From the NCBI RefSeq assembly GCF_017114865.1, contig NZ_JADEYH010000012.1:1-64000 (forward strand): DNA of 64,000 nt, in the 5' to 3' direction. Of this stretch, positions 1 to 9,652 are shown piece after piece; position 1 is the stretch's first letter, and each line of letters opens with the position of its first letter. The notes beneath the pieces are model-generated. The model did not search any database, was not told the origin of the DNA, and saw only the letters and a program-made list of their open reading frames with translations. The stretch is from Streptomyces verrucosisporus (GTDB lineage Bacteria; Actinomycetota; Actinomycetes; Streptomycetales; Streptomycetaceae). Both the position numbers and the translations under genes were made by a program.

Positions 1-18
1 ATGGCGCGCCTGCGCTGA
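1..18 (+). CDS. possible 3' end of an upstream gene
   Basis: The first 18 bases read as five codons and TGA in frame 1 and may be the tail of a gene that starts before the window. Nothing identifies the product. The strong hairpin at 122-148 would suit as its terminator. Confidence 0.3.
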   Translation: MARLR

Positions 19-121
19 GCACACCCGCACCGGGCACGTCCGCGCCGGGCGGCCGGGGCATTCTCCGCCCCGCTTCCACCCGATACCCGCGGGCCACACC
101 TCCACACACGCGCACGGCAGG

Positions 122-148
122 GCCCCGCACACCACGAGTGTGCGGGGC
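122..148 (+). terminator. rho-independent-type hairpin
   Basis: A perfect 11-bp stem (122-132 with 138-148) around a 5-nt loop. It lies in the 182-bp gap before the FAH gene and probably ends the upstream transcript. There is no long T-run, as is usual in Streptomyces. Confidence 0.6.
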
Positions 149-200
149 TTACCCTTGAGTGTCATCTCCCACCCGCGATCAACGAGGGGCAGCACCACCC

Positions 201-983
201 GTGCGCATCGCCAGATTCTCCATCGACGGCAACGTCGCGTTCGGAGTCGTGGAAGGGGACGCGGGCAGCGCCGACGGCCTCGTCCTCGACATCATCAAGG
301 GCCACCCCTTCGCCGAGTTCGAGCGCTCGGGCAAGAGGGTCCCCCTGGACAAGGTGCGGCTGCTGCCGCCCGTGCTCCCGAACAAGGTGGTGGCCATCGG
401 CCGCAACTACGCCGAGCACGCGGCGGAGATGGGCGGCGAGGTCCCCGAGGTGCCGGTCGCGTTCTTCAAGCCCTCCACCTCGGTGATCGGCCCCGGCGAC
501 CCGATCGTCTACCCGTCCTTCTCCCGTGAGGTGCACCACGAGGCCGAGCTGGCCGTGGTCATCGGCCGGATGTGCAGCCAGGTGCCCCGTGAGCGGGTGG
601 CGGACGTGGTCCTCGGCTACACCTGCGCCAACGACGTCACCGCCCGCGACATCCAGCGCACCGAGTCCCAGTGGGCCCGGGCCAAGGGCTTCGACGGCTC
701 CTGCCCGCTGGGCCCGTGGGTGGTCACCGACGTCGACCCGGCGGACCTGGCCGTCATGTGCACCGTCAACGGGGAGCAGCGGCAGCTCGGCCGCACCGGC
801 CAGATGGTCCGCTCGGTGGAGGACCTGGTCGTCCACATCACCGAGGCGATGACACTGCTCCCCGGGGACGTCATCCTCACCGGCACCCCGGCGGGCGTCG
901 GCCCCATCAACGTCGGCGACGAGGTCGCCGTCACCATCGAAGGCATCGGCACTCTCACCAACAAGGTGATCAAGCGTGGCTAG
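201..983 (+). CDS. fumarylacetoacetate hydrolase (FAH) family protein
   Basis: 260-aa cytoplasmic enzyme of the FAH superfamily, whose members hydrolyse or isomerise beta-diketo acids (acylpyruvases, HHDD isomerases). The metal-binding pattern [11 protein letters not shown] (ExE type), the AIGRNYAEH segment, the NDVTARD motif and the TGTPAGVG motif near the end are all present. GTG at 201 was chosen because a purine-rich GAGGGG lies about 10 nt upstream and the ORF upstream of it is not family-like. The stop overlaps gltX by 8 bp, so the two are probably co-transcribed and translationally coupled. The exact substrate cannot be read from sequence. Confidence 0.9.
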   Translation: MRIARFSIDGNVAFGVVEGDAGSADGLVLDIIKGHPFAEFERSGKRVPLDKVRLLPPVLPNKVVAIGRNYAEHAAEMGGEVPEVPVAFFKPSTSVIGPGDPIVYPSFSREVHHEAELAVVIGRMCSQVPRERVADVVLGYTCANDVTARDIQRTESQWARAKGFDGSCPLGPWVVTDVDPADLAVMCTVNGEQRQLGRTGQMVRSVEDLVVHITEAMTLLPGDVILTGTPAGVGPINVGDEVAVTIEGIGTLTNKVIKRG

Positions 984-2466
984 CGCATCTGACGTACGCG
1001 TACGGTTCTGTCCCTCGCCGACCGGCAACCCCCATGTGGGCCTGGTCCGAACCGCCCTGTTCAACTGGGCGTTCGCCCGGCACCACGGCGGCACCCTGGT
1101 CTTCCGCATCGAGGACACCGACGCGGCCCGCGACTCCGAGGAGTCCTACGAGCTGCTGCTGGACTCGATGCGCTGGCTGGGACTGACCTGGGACGAGGGC
1201 CCCGGGGTCGGCGGCCCGCACGCCCCCTACCGCCAGTCGCAGCGCATGGACGTCTACGCCGACGTCGCCGGCAAGCTGATGGAGGCCGGCCACGCCTACC
1301 GCTGCTACTGCACCGCCGGGGAACTGGAGGAGCGGCGCGAGGCCGCCCGAAAGGCCGGCAAGCCCTCCGGCTACGACGGCAAGTGCCGCACTCTCACCGG
1401 GGAGCAGAAGGCCGCGTACGAGGCCGAGGGCCGCGCCTCCATCGTCCGCTTCCGGATGCCGGACGAGGCGATCACCTTCACAGACCTGGTCCGCGGCGAG
1501 CTGACCTTCACCCCGGAGAACGTCACCGACTACGGCATCGTCCGCGCCAACGGCGCCCCGCTGTACACGCTGGTCAACCCGGTCGACGACGCCCTGATGG
1601 AGATCACCCACGTCCTGCGCGGCGAGGACCTGCTCTCCTCCACCCCCCGCCAGATCGCGCTGTACCGGGCGCTGGCGGAGATCGGCGTCGGAGGCGGGAG
1701 CACTCCTCGGTTCGGGCACCTGCCGTATGTGATGGGGGAGGGCAACAAGAAGCTCTCCAAGCGCGACCCGCAGTCCTCGCTCAACCTCTACCGCGAGCGC
1801 GGCTTCCTGCCCGAGGGCCTGCTCAACTACCTGGCCCTGCTGGGCTGGTCGATCGCCGAGGACCGCGACATCTTCTCGCTGGAGGAGATGGTCGCCGCCT
1901 TCGAGATCGGCGACGTCAACGCCAACCCGGCGCGCTTCGACCTCAAGAAGTGCGAGGCCATCAACGCCGTCCACATCCGGGACCTGGACACCAAGGAGTT
2001 CATCGCCCGCTGCGAGCCGTGGCTGACCGCCCCGCACGCCCCCTGGGCGCCCGAGAGCTTCGACCGCGCCGCCTTCGAGGCGCTCGCGCCCCTGGCCCAG
2101 ACCCGCCTCACCGTCCTGTCCGACATCACCGCCAACGTCGACTTCCTCTTCCTGGACGAGCCGGTTCAGGACGAGGCGGCCTGGAACAAGGCCATGAAGC
2201 CCGGCGCGGACGCCCTGCTGCGCACCGCGCGGGCGAAGCTGGCCGGGGCCGAGTGGAACGCCGACGCACTGAAGGCGGCCGTCCTGGCCGCCGGCGAGGA
2301 GCACGGGCTCAAGCTCGGCAAGGCCCAGGCCCCGGTCCGCGTCGCCGTCACCGGCCGCACCGTCGGACTGCCCCTGTTCGAGTCCCTGGAGATCCTGGGC
2401 CGGGAGCGCACCCTGTCCCGCGTGGACGCCGCTCTGACCAGGCTGGAGGCCGCCGCGCAGGCGTGA
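976..2466 (+). CDS. gltX: glutamyl-tRNA synthetase
   Basis: 496-aa class I aminoacyl-tRNA synthetase. The HIGH-type signature is [10 protein letters not shown] near the N-terminus and the KMSKS-type loop is KLSKRD at about residue 259. Known biology: actinobacteria make Gln-tRNA(Gln) indirectly, with a non-discriminating GluRS charging tRNA(Gln) with Glu and GatCAB amidating it. It is therefore notable that the next genes downstream are tRNA-Gln and two tRNA-Glu. The GTG start overlaps the stop of the FAH gene. A hairpin at 2497-2527 follows. Confidence 0.96.
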   Translation: MASASDVRVRFCPSPTGNPHVGLVRTALFNWAFARHHGGTLVFRIEDTDAARDSEESYELLLDSMRWLGLTWDEGPGVGGPHAPYRQSQRMDVYADVAGKLMEAGHAYRCYCTAGELEERREAARKAGKPSGYDGKCRTLTGEQKAAYEAEGRASIVRFRMPDEAITFTDLVRGELTFTPENVTDYGIVRANGAPLYTLVNPVDDALMEITHVLRGEDLLSSTPRQIALYRALAEIGVGGGSTPRFGHLPYVMGEGNKKLSKRDPQSSLNLYRERGFLPEGLLNYLALLGWSIAEDRDIFSLEEMVAAFEIGDVNANPARFDLKKCEAINAVHIRDLDTKEFIARCEPWLTAPHAPWAPESFDRAAFEALAPLAQTRLTVLSDITANVDFLFLDEPVQDEAAWNKAMKPGADALLRTARAKLAGAEWNADALKAAVLAAGEEHGLKLGKAQAPVRVAVTGRTVGLPLFESLEILGRERTLSRVDAALTRLEAAAQA

Positions 2467-2496
2467 GCCGCCGATGAGGGCGTGGAAACCCTGTGA

Positions 2497-2527
2497 GGGA
2501 GGCCGGGAGCTCTGCTCCCGGCCTCCC
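2497..2527 (+). terminator. terminator hairpin after gltX
   Basis: Perfect 14-bp stem (2497-2510 with 2514-2527) and a 3-nt loop, 30 bp after the gltX stop. The rest of the 2528-2861 gap holds no supportable gene. It probably contains the tRNA promoter. Confidence 0.7.
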
Positions 2528-2861
2528 CGGGCTTTCCGGGACGAACCTCGCCCGCACCCTCGCAGGCGGAACTCCTCCGCCGACGGCGGTGGGGAGCGGA
2601 CGCAGCCCACCGCGGCGGCCGGGCCCGATCCCGTGCCGGAAGGAGGCCCCGAAGCGCAGGCGGGGCCGCAGCGGTCGCCATGCGTGCGGGAGCGGTGCCG
2701 TTGGTGGGTGTTTCCGGCCGCCGGCGACCCGGCGGGAACTCGTTTTGGAGCACGGGCTTCCATCGGGTAATGTTCTTCCCGTCGCCAGGCGGAACGGGCC
2801 GAAAAGCCGGAGAAGCAAGGCGGTCACCAGGACAAGAGTTCCGCAAGAGCTTGAGTTCCGG

Positions 2862-2933
2862 TGGGGTATGGTGTAATTGGCAGCACGACTGATTCTGGTT
2901 CAGTTAGTCTAGGTTCGAGTCCTGGTACCCCAG
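2862..2933 (+). tRNA. tRNA-Gln (CTG anticodon)
   Basis: 72-nt cloverleaf. The acceptor strands 2862-2868 and 2926-2932 pair perfectly with G2933 as discriminator. The anticodon arm is ACTGA-TTCTGGT-TCAGT with anticodon CTG, and the T-loop is TTCGAGT. CCA is not encoded. Confidence 0.95.
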
Positions 2934-2957
2934 CGCGATCTTCCCAGCAAGATCCAA

Positions 2958-3030
2958 GCCCCCGTTGTGTAGCGGCCTAGCACGCCGCCCTCTCAAGGCG
3001 GTAGCGCCGGTTCGAATCCGGTCGGGGGTA
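2958..3030 (+). tRNA. tRNA-Glu (CTC anticodon), copy 1
   Basis: 73-nt cloverleaf. Acceptor GCCCCCG pairs with CGGGGGT, the anticodon stem-loop is CCGCC-CTCTCAA-GGCGG (anticodon CTC) and the T-loop is TTCGAAT. CCA is not encoded. It lies 24 nt after tRNA-Gln. Confidence 0.95.
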
Positions 3031-3058
3031 CTCGCGGTCCTTCGGGATCGCTGCTGGG

Positions 3059-3131
3059 GCCCCCGTTGTGTAGCGGCCTAGCACGCCGCCCTCTCAAGGC
3101 GGTAGCGCCGGTTCGAATCCGGTCGGGGGTA
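3059..3131 (+). tRNA. tRNA-Glu (CTC anticodon), copy 2
   Basis: Identical over its 73 nt to the copy at 2958-3030 and separated from it by 28 nt of different sequence, so it is a tandem duplication of the tRNA body only. A terminator follows directly. Confidence 0.95.
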
Positions 3132-3141
3132 CAAGCGAGGG

Positions 3142-3172
3142 AAGGCCCTCCGCTTCGGCGGAGGGCCTTATT
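3142..3172 (+). terminator. tRNA operon terminator
   Basis: 12-bp perfect stem (3142-3153 with 3158-3169) closed by a TTCG tetraloop and followed by TATTCGTT. It ends the tRNA-Gln/Glu/Glu transcript. Confidence 0.85.
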
Positions 3173-3179
3173 CGTTGTT

Positions 3180-3227
3180 CCGCCGGTGTTTCCGCGGCGA
3201 GGCGCCCCGCCGCGGAAACACCGGCGG
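3180..3227. terminator. bidirectional terminator between tRNAs and ndgR
   Basis: 20-bp inverted repeat (3180-3199 with 3208-3227) just past the ndgR stop (reverse gene). It probably terminates ndgR and insulates it from the tRNA operon. Confidence 0.75.
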
Positions 3228-3232
3228 GGCGT

Positions 3233-3952
3233 TCAGCCGCCGTTGCGGCGCAGCGCCTCGGTGAGGCGGCCGGCGGCCTCCACGATCGCCTGGGCGTGCA
3301 TCCGGCCCGGGTGGCGGGTCAGGCGCTCGATCGGGCCCGAGACCGACACCGCCGCCACCACGCGGTTGGACGGGCCGCGCACCGGTGCCGAGACCGAGGC
3401 GACACCGGGCTCGCGCTCACCGATGGACTGGGCCCAGCCGCGCCGCCGCACTCCCGAGAGGGCCGTCGCCGTGAAGCGGGCGCCCTGCAGCCCCCGGTGC
3501 AGCCGCTCGGGCTCCTCCCAGGCCATCAGGACCTGAGCCGCCGAGCCGGCCTTCATCGGGAGTGTGGAGCCGACCGGCACGGTGTCCCGCAGCCCGGACA
3601 GCCGTTCCGCCGCGGCGACGCAGATCCGCATGTCCCCCTGGCGGCGGTAGAGCTGGGCGCTCTCCCCGGTGATGTCGCGCAGGTGCGTGAGCACCGGGCC
3701 CGCCGAGGCGAGCAGCCTGTCCTCGCCCGCGGCGGCGGCCAGCTCGGCCAGGCGCGGACCCAGGATGAAACGGCCCTGCATGTCGCGGGCCACGAAGCGG
3801 TGGTGTTCCAGCGCCACCGCGAGCCGGTGCGCCGTGGGGCGCGCGAGCCCGGTCGCTCCGACCAGCCCGGCGAGGGTGGCCGGACCGGACTCCAGAGCGC
3901 TCAATACCAGAGCCGCCTTGTCGAGTACGCCGACGCCGCTAGAGTTGTCCAT
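3233..3952 (-). CDS. ndgR: IclR-family regulator NdgR
   Basis: 239-aa IclR-type transcription factor with an N-terminal winged helix (about residues 10-60) and a C-terminal effector domain. It is transcribed divergently from leuCD. In Streptomyces the protein at this position is NdgR, which regulates leuCD and other amino-acid genes. ATG at 3952 was chosen because the protein then matches the family length (about 238 aa); the longer open frame upstream runs into the intergenic region. The 152-bp gap to leuC should hold both promoters and the NdgR operator, although I could not define the operator by eye. Confidence 0.93.
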   Translation of the reverse strand: MDNSSGVGVLDKAALVLSALESGPATLAGLVGATGLARPTAHRLAVALEHHRFVARDMQGRFILGPRLAELAAAAGEDRLLASAGPVLTHLRDITGESAQLYRRQGDMRICVAAAERLSGLRDTVPVGSTLPMKAGSAAQVLMAWEEPERLHRGLQGARFTATALSGVRRRGWAQSIGEREPGVASVSAPVRGPSNRVVAAVSVSGPIERLTRHPGRMHAQAIVEAAGRLTEALRRNGG

Positions 3953-4104
3953 GCAACGATATTCACGTCTCACATTACGAAACGCAAGTTCCTTTTCCCC
4001 GGGAACCCGCCAAGCTGGGGTGACAGTCGCCACCCCGCCCGTGCGGAGGCGGCGGCACGGATGTCGAGACGAGGCCGGCAGTGCGGCCGGTCGGAGGGAA
4101 AGCG

Positions 4105-5529
4105 ATGGGACGGACACTCGCGGAGAAGGTCTGGGACGACCACGTCGTCCGGCGCGCGGAAGGCGAGCCCGACCTCCTCTTCATCGACCTGCACCTGCTG
4201 CACGAGGTCACCAGCCCCCAGGCGTTCGACGGGCTGCGCAAGAACGGGCGCCGGGTGCGGCGCACCGACCTCACCATCGCCACCGAGGACCACAACACCC
4301 CCACCCTGGACATCGACAAGCCCATCGCCGACCCCGTCTCGCGCACCCAGCTGGAGACGCTGCGCAAGAACTGCGCGGAGTTCGGGGTGCGGCTGCACCC
4401 GCTGGGCGACGTCGAGCAGGGCGTCGTCCACGTCGTGGGACCGCAGCTCGGGCTGACCCAGCCGGGCATGACGGTGGTCTGCGGCGACAGCCACACCTCC
4501 ACGCACGGCGCCTTCGGGGCGCTGGCGTTCGGCATCGGCACCAGCCAGGTCGAGCACGTCCTGGCCACCCAGACCCTGCCGATGGCGCCCTTCAAAACCA
4601 TGGCGGTCACGGTCAACGGCGAGCTGCCCGAGGGCGTGACCGCCAAGGACCTGATCCTGGCGATCATCGCCCGGATCGGCACCGGCGGCGGCCAGGGATA
4701 TGTGATCGAGTACCGCGGCGAGGCCATCGAGAAGCTGTCGATGGAGGCGCGGATGACCATCTGCAACATGTCCATCGAGGCCGGCGCCCGCGCGGGCATG
4801 ATCGCCCCGGACGAGACCACCTTCGCCTACCTCGAAGGGCGCGAGCACGCGCCCAAGGGCGCCGACTGGGACGCGGCCGTGAAGTACTGGCGCACCCTGC
4901 GCACCGATGAGGGCGCCGTCTTCGACCACGAAGTGGTCATCGAGGCCTCCGAGCTGGCGCCGTTCGTGACCTGGGGCACCAACCCCGGCCAGGGCGCGCC
5001 GCTGAGCGCGAGCGTGCCGGACCCGGCCTCCTTCACCGACCCCAGCGAGAAGCTGGCCGCCGAGAACGCGCTGAAGTACATGGGCCTGACCGCCGGGCAG
5101 CCGCTGCGCGAGATCGCCGTGGACACCGTGTTCGTCGGATCCTGCACCAACGGCCGCATCGAGGACCTGCGCGCGGCCGCCGCCCTGCTCAGGGGCCGCA
5201 AGGTCGCCGACGGGGTGCGGATGCTGGTGGTACCCGGCTCGGTACGGGTGGCGCTCCAGGCCGTCGAGGAGGGTCTGGACAAGGTGTTCACCGAGGCCGG
5301 CGCCGAGTGGCGGCACGCGGGCTGCTCGATGTGCCTGGGCATGAACCCTGACCAGCTCAAGCCCGGTGAGCGCTCCGCGTCCACCTCCAACCGCAACTTC
5401 GAGGGCAGGCAGGGCAAGGGCGGCCGTACCCATCTGGTCTCCCCGCAGGTGGCCGCCGCCACCGCGGTCCTGGGGCATCTGGCCTCACCCGCCGACCTGT
5501 CCGATGTACGCGAGCCCGCGGGAGTCTGA
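4105..5529 (+). CDS. leuC: 3-isopropylmalate dehydratase large subunit
   Basis: 474-aa aconitase-superfamily subunit of isopropylmalate isomerase, second step of leucine biosynthesis. Fe-S cluster cysteines are visible in GSCTNGR (about residue 347) and CSMCLG (about 407 and 410). The ATG at 4105 has a strong GGAGGGA site. leuD follows after 9 bp, giving a two-gene operon. The divergent ndgR is its expected regulator. Confidence 0.96.
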   Translation: MGRTLAEKVWDDHVVRRAEGEPDLLFIDLHLLHEVTSPQAFDGLRKNGRRVRRTDLTIATEDHNTPTLDIDKPIADPVSRTQLETLRKNCAEFGVRLHPLGDVEQGVVHVVGPQLGLTQPGMTVVCGDSHTSTHGAFGALAFGIGTSQVEHVLATQTLPMAPFKTMAVTVNGELPEGVTAKDLILAIIARIGTGGGQGYVIEYRGEAIEKLSMEARMTICNMSIEAGARAGMIAPDETTFAYLEGREHAPKGADWDAAVKYWRTLRTDEGAVFDHEVVIEASELAPFVTWGTNPGQGAPLSASVPDPASFTDPSEKLAAENALKYMGLTAGQPLREIAVDTVFVGSCTNGRIEDLRAAAALLRGRKVADGVRMLVVPGSVRVALQAVEEGLDKVFTEAGAEWRHAGCSMCLGMNPDQLKPGERSASTSNRNFEGRQGKGGRTHLVSPQVAAATAVLGHLASPADLSDVREPAGV

Positions 5530-5538
5530 GGAAAAGCC

Positions 5539-6132
5539 ATGGAAGCCTTCACCACCCACACCGGCCGCGCCGTCCCGCTGCGCCGCTCCAACGTCGACAC
5601 CGACCAGATCATCCCCGCGCACTGGCTGAAGAAGGTCACCCGCGACGGCTTCGAGGACGGCCTGTTCGAGGCCTGGCGCAAGGACGGGGAGTTCGTGCTC
5701 AACCGGCCGGAGCGGCAGGGCGCCACCGTCCTGGTGGCCGGGCCCGACTTCGGCACCGGCTCCTCGCGCGAGCACGCCGTCTGGGCGCTGCAGAACTACG
5801 GCTTCAAGGCCGTGATCTCCTCCCGCTTCGCCGACATCTTCCGCGGCAACTCGCTGAAGAACGGCCTGCTGACCGTCGTCCTGCCGCAGCCGACCGTGGA
5901 CGCGCTGTGGGAGCTGACGGAGGCCGACCCGACGGCCGAGGTCACCGTCGACCTGGTGGCCCGCAAGGTCACCGCGCCCGGTGTCGAGGCCGACTTCGAG
6001 CTGGACGAGAACGCCCGCTGGCGGCTGCTGGAGGGGCTGGACGACATCAGCATCACCCTGAGGCACGAGGAGGACATCGCCGCGTACGAGGCGAAGCGCC
6101 CCTCCTTCAAGCCGCAGACGCTCCCCGCCTGA
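5539..6132 (+). CDS. leuD: 3-isopropylmalate dehydratase small subunit
   Basis: 197-aa swivel-domain subunit that pairs with LeuC. The family motifs [10 protein letters not shown] near residue 20 and [13 protein letters not shown] near residue 75 are clear. It is encoded 9 bp after leuC in the same operon. The hairpin at 6185-6219 ends the transcript. Confidence 0.96.
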   Translation: MEAFTTHTGRAVPLRRSNVDTDQIIPAHWLKKVTRDGFEDGLFEAWRKDGEFVLNRPERQGATVLVAGPDFGTGSSREHAVWALQNYGFKAVISSRFADIFRGNSLKNGLLTVVLPQPTVDALWELTEADPTAEVTVDLVARKVTAPGVEADFELDENARWRLLEGLDDISITLRHEEDIAAYEAKRPSFKPQTLPA

Positions 6133-6184
6133 CGACCTGTACCCCGTACGCCCGCCCGTCGCGGCGGACGCACGCGCACCCCTT

Positions 6185-6219
6185 CGAGCGCCCCCGGCTC
6201 CGCGAGCCGGGGGCGCTCG
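6185..6219 (+). terminator. leuCD terminator
   Basis: 16-bp perfect stem (6185-6200 with 6204-6219) with a 3-nt loop, about 50 bp after leuD. Confidence 0.8.
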
Positions 6220-6361
6220 GGCGTACGGGCGGGCACACGGAGAAGGAGGAGAGGTCCAAGTTCCTTGTCACTGGGCACAGTTGCCTCACCCGTACGTGTC
6301 CGTCCGCGGCGTGTTGGGGCCGACCGGGGTGACAACTCACCTTCAATGGCACAATCGGTGC

Positions 6362-6622
6362 ATGGACAGCGACGGCCAACTTCCCCTCTACGACCTCGTC
6401 GCCGCCCGGCTGAAGGACGCGCACACCATGGTGCGCGCGCTGCAAGTGCCCGACGACGTACGGGCGGCGCTCGTCCGCAGGCTCCTGGCCGTCACGGCCG
6501 CCGCGAAGCACGACCTGGGCGGCGCGGCACGGCGGCTGGACCGGCTGATGGAGGACATCCGGGCCGGTGACGGCCTCTTCCCCGGAGAAGGTGAAGACCG
6601 GTGCGCGGACCGAAGTGCGTGA
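6362..6622 (+). CDS. conserved hypothetical protein between leuD and hupS
   Basis: 86-aa protein, predicted helical, rich in Ala, Arg and Asp, with no signal peptide or membrane segment. ATG at 6362 starts MDSDGQLPLYDL. I recall small proteins of this kind between leuD and the HU gene in other Streptomyces but know no function. The upstream ribosome site is weak, so the start could be elsewhere. It ends 125 bp before hupS. Confidence 0.7.
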   Translation: MDSDGQLPLYDLVAARLKDAHTMVRALQVPDDVRAALVRRLLAVTAAAKHDLGGAARRLDRLMEDIRAGDGLFPGEGEDRCADRSA

Positions 6623-6651
6623 TGGTCTATTTCGTTGCGACACAAGGGTGA

Positions 6652-6701
6652 TTCGCACGTTTCGCGTTTGATTTGCGGTAAATATCTGCCTAACGTGCGA
6701 A
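6652..6701 (+). promoter_or_regulatory. hupS promoter with flanking inverted repeat
   Basis: A vegetative-type promoter TTGATT (6668-6673), 17-bp spacer, TAACGT (6691-6696) precedes hupS. A perfect 10-bp inverted repeat (6652-6661 and 6692-6701) brackets it, with the right arm overlapping the -10 box. The arrangement suits a regulator that closes the promoter. Confidence 0.55.
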
Positions 6702-6747
6702 AAAGCTTGGACAGATTCGTTCCGGCAATGCCTCCGAAGGGGAAGAC

Positions 6748-7386
6748 GTGAACAAGGCGCAGCTCGTTGAAGCAATTGCCGACAAGCTCGGCGGACGACA
6801 GCAGGCCGCCGACGCGGTCGACGTGGTGCTGGACGCGATCGTCCGTGCGGTCGTCGCCGGCGACCGGGTCTCGGTCACCGGATTCGGCTCGTTCGAGAAG
6901 GTGGAGCGCCCGGCCCGCTACGCCCGCAACCCGCAGACCGGCGAGCGCGTCAGGGTCAAGAAGACCTCCGTTCCGCGTTTCCGAGCCGGTCAGGGCTTCA
7001 AGGATCTGGTCAGCGGCGCCAAGAAACTCCCCAAGGGCGGCGAGGTGGCCGTGAAGAAGGCCCCCAAGGGCAGCCTCTCGGGTGGGGCCGGTGCCACCAC
7101 CCGCAAGGCGGCCGCCAAGAAGGCCGCCGCCAAGAAGGCGGCCCCGGCGAAGAAGGCCGCGGCGAAGAAGACGGCGGCGAAGAAGACGGCGGCGAAGAAG
7201 ACCACCGCCAAGAAGACGGCGGCCAAGGCCACCCCGGCGAAGAAGACGGCGGCGAAGAAGACCACCGCCAAGAAGACGACCGGAAAGAAGAGCGCCGGAA
7301 AGGCCGTCGCCAAGAAGGCGCCCGCCAAGAAGGCTCCCGGCCGCAGGACCTCGGCGCGCAAGAGGGCGGCGACCCGCAGGAAGTGA
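6748..7386 (+). CDS. hupS: HU-family nucleoid protein with histone H1-like tail
   Basis: 212-aa DNA-binding protein. Residues 1-90 are a typical HU domain (starts VNKAQLVEAIA, DNA-contact arm RNPQTGERVRVKK). Residues from about 100 are a Lys/Ala tail built from tandem AAKK, TAKK and PAKK repeats like histone H1. In Streptomyces this two-domain HU is HupS, which compacts the nucleoid during sporulation. The GTG at 6748 has an AAGGGGAAG site. A hairpin follows at 7445-7473. Confidence 0.95.
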   Translation: MNKAQLVEAIADKLGGRQQAADAVDVVLDAIVRAVVAGDRVSVTGFGSFEKVERPARYARNPQTGERVRVKKTSVPRFRAGQGFKDLVSGAKKLPKGGEVAVKKAPKGSLSGGAGATTRKAAAKKAAAKKAAPAKKAAAKKTAAKKTAAKKTTAKKTAAKATPAKKTAAKKTTAKKTTGKKSAGKAVAKKAPAKKAPGRRTSARKRAATRRK

Positions 7387-7444
7387 GTCGCGGGAAGGGG
7401 TCCACGGGAAGTGAGCCGGGCACACGGGCATGCGGTGACCGCGC

Positions 7445-7473
7445 CGGGCCGGACTCCAGGGGAGTCCGGCCCG
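7445..7473 (+). terminator. hupS terminator
   Basis: 13-bp perfect stem (7445-7457 with 7461-7473), 59 bp after hupS. The remaining gap to 7784 is GC-rich and has GGGGGCGCCCCC-type palindromes near 7705 and related C-rich repeats, but no supportable gene. Confidence 0.75.
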
Positions 7474-7784
7474 CGGTCCGTCCCGGGACCGCCGTCCGGC
7501 CGGGCCAGGCGCCCGGTTCGTCCGGTGCCGTGTCGCTCGGGGTCTGCCCGGCGGCGGGGCTCCCCTCCCCGGTATCCCGGCATCCGGCCGGGAGCGCCCC
7601 CAGGTGCCGCGGCCTCCCCGGGCCCGCAGGGCCGAGGGGACACGATCGCCAGGCGGCCGTAAGCCGCGTGCACTCGTCCCGCCCGGGCTCTCGGCCAACG
7701 CGGCACGGGGGCGCCCCCAGGCAGGAGGCCGGGGAAGCGGCGAGCGGGGTGAACCCCGGCCGATACGGCACTAGGCTCGGCGCC

Positions 7785-8024
7785 ATGCAGGCCACCGCGT
7801 ACACCTACGACCCCGCGACCCGCAGCGGCAGCGTGCTCCTCGACGACGGCACGCCCCTCCCCTTCGACACCGAGGCGTTCGACGCGGGGGGCCTGCGGCT
7901 GCTGCGCCCGGGGCAGCGGGTACGGATCGAGACCGAGACCGAGACCCTGACCGGCACCGAAACAGGAACCGGCGCCGGCGCAGGGCGCCGCCGGATCACG
8001 CTGGTGACGCTGCAGACGTTCTGA
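7785..8024 (+). CDS. small conserved protein, OB-fold/cold-shock-like
   Basis: 79-aa protein. The pattern GSVLLDDGTPLPF followed by LRPGQRVRIE resembles the beta strands of cold-shock-type OB folds, though without RNP motifs, so the fold is an inference. The C-terminal third is low-complexity Thr/Glu/Gly. Its last 29 bp overlap the 3' end of the convergent cofC gene. Confidence 0.65.
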   Translation: MQATAYTYDPATRSGSVLLDDGTPLPFDTEAFDAGGLRLLRPGQRVRIETETETLTGTETGTGAGAGRRRITLVTLQTF

Positions 8025-8679
8025 GCGTGTGCGGGCCCACGCCCAGGGCCAGCGCCGCGGCCAGATCCTCGCCGGTGTCCACATCCCGGCGGACGCTGTC
8101 CACCCCGGACAGGACGATCTCCGCCGCCCCGGAGCGCAGGTGACGGACGCGTGAGGCGCCTCCGAAGGCCGGGGCCAGAGCGGCCCCGCCGGACGCGGCG
8201 AGCAGCGTGGTGCCGACCTCGGCGGCATCGGCCAGGAAGGCCCGGCGGTGCGCCCGTGCCGCCTCCAGTACCCGGCCCAGTTCCGTGGGGCGCAGGGCGG
8301 GCAGATCGGCGTTGAGCGCGGCCACCGAGGCGCCGGGACGCTCCAGCCGTACGACCGCCTCGCCGTGCTCCAGCGCGGCGTTCATCCCGGCGCCCGGCGC
8401 GTCCGGCACGATCCGCGCTCCCAGAGCGGCCAGTTCCGCGCCCGCGAGCGGATCGTCCGTGACGATCACCACATCACCCACCGCCGCGCAGGCCAGTGCC
8501 GCGGCGACGGTGTCCTGGGCGAAGGCCAGGGCCAGTGCGGGCCGTAGCCCGCTCCCCGCCGCCGGGGCCAGCCTGCTCTTCGCCAGAGCCAGGGGTTTGA
8601 GGGGCACCACCAGGGTCCATTCCCGGGCCGCCGCGGCCCACGCCGCCGTGTCGTCGCGATGCATCGGCACCATTCTCAC
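7996..8679 (-). CDS. cofC: 2-phospholactate/phosphoenolpyruvate guanylyltransferase (F420 pathway)
   Basis: 227-aa nucleotidyltransferase of the CofC/FbiD family, which activates 2-phospholactate or PEP with GTP in coenzyme F420 synthesis. The N-terminal [14 protein letters not shown] signature, VVIVTDDP and LNADLPAL segments match the family. GTG 8679 gives the longest product. ATGs at 8673 and 8664 are equally possible because no strong ribosome site is visible. It is convergent with the 79-aa gene. Confidence 0.88.
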   Translation of the reverse strand: MRMVPMHRDDTAAWAAAAREWTLVVPLKPLALAKSRLAPAAGSGLRPALALAFAQDTVAAALACAAVGDVVIVTDDPLAGAELAALGARIVPDAPGAGMNAALEHGEAVVRLERPGASVAALNADLPALRPTELGRVLEAARAHRRAFLADAAEVGTTLLAASGGAALAPAFGGASRVRHLRSGAAEIVLSGVDSVRRDVDTGEDLAAALALGVGPHTLRTSAASPA

Positions 8680-8809
8680 CCGCCGCCGGAGTCGCCCGGG
8701 GCTTTACGGGGTTACGGTGTGCTCGACAGGGCGACGACCCGGGGCGACACTTGTGCGGTTGTTCCCGGCGGCGCGTGTGCCGCAGCAGGCAAGAGGAGAT
8801 GGTGTCCGG

Positions 8810-9652
8810 GTGTCCCGCCGCAGAATCGGCTTCTGGTACCGCTTTGCCGCGGTTTTGGCGAAACCGCCCCTGGTGGTGCTGTTCAAGCGGGACTGGCGCG
8901 GAATGGAGCATATTCCTCAGGAGGACGGATTCATCACCGTGGTGAATCACAACTCCTATCTGGATCCGCTCTCCTACGCCCACTACCAGTACAACACCGG
9001 CCGCGTCCCCCGTTTCCTGGCCAAGGACTCCCTGTTCAAGGGCGGATTCGTCGGCGCGGTGATGCGCGGCACCGGGCAGATCCCCGTCTACCGCGAGACC
9101 GCCGACGCCGTGAGCGCCTTCCGCGCCGCCGTCGAGGCGATCGACAAGGGCGAGTGCGTGGCGTTCTATCCCGAGGGCACCCTCACCCGCGACCCGGACA
9201 TGTGGCCGATGGAGGGCAAGACCGGCGCCGCCCGCGTCGCCCTGATCACCAGGGCGCCCGTCATCCCCGTCGCGCAGTGGGGCGCCAACGAGGCCGTACC
9301 GCCGTACGCGGGGATCAAGAAGATCCGGTTCTTCCCGCGCAGGACGCTGAAGGTGCTGGCCGGGCCGCCCGTCGACCTGTCCCGGTTCTACGACCGCGAA
9401 CCCACCGCGGAACTGCTGCGCGAGGTCACCGACGTCATCATGGACGCGATCACGCAGCTGCTGGCCGAGGTGCGCGGCGAACCCGCGCCCGCCCAGCGCT
9501 ACGACCGCCGCCGGGCGCTCGCGCAGGGCCGGCGCGGCCCCGCCGCCAAGGCGGCCACGGGCCACGGCCCCGCCGCGCACGGCGCCGGCACGGAGCCGGC
9601 CACCGGCCGGAAGACCGCCGGCCGCACGGTAGCCGAGGGAGAGAGCGCGTGA
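8810..9652 (+). CDS. plsC: 1-acyl-sn-glycerol-3-phosphate acyltransferase
   Basis: 280-aa membrane-associated acyltransferase making phosphatidic acid. The catalytic NHNSYLD (H-x4-D) box and FYPEGT substrate box are present. Residues after about 230 form an Ala/Gly/Arg-rich tail. The GTG at 8810 lies 10 nt after AGGAG. It overlaps gpsA by 4 bp (GTGA), which places two glycerophospholipid genes in one operon. Confidence 0.92.
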   Translation: MSRRRIGFWYRFAAVLAKPPLVVLFKRDWRGMEHIPQEDGFITVVNHNSYLDPLSYAHYQYNTGRVPRFLAKDSLFKGGFVGAVMRGTGQIPVYRETADAVSAFRAAVEAIDKGECVAFYPEGTLTRDPDMWPMEGKTGAARVALITRAPVIPVAQWGANEAVPPYAGIKKIRFFPRRTLKVLAGPPVDLSRFYDREPTAELLREVTDVIMDAITQLLAEVRGEPAPAQRYDRRRALAQGRRGPAAKAATGHGPAAHGAGTEPATGRKTAGRTVAEGESA

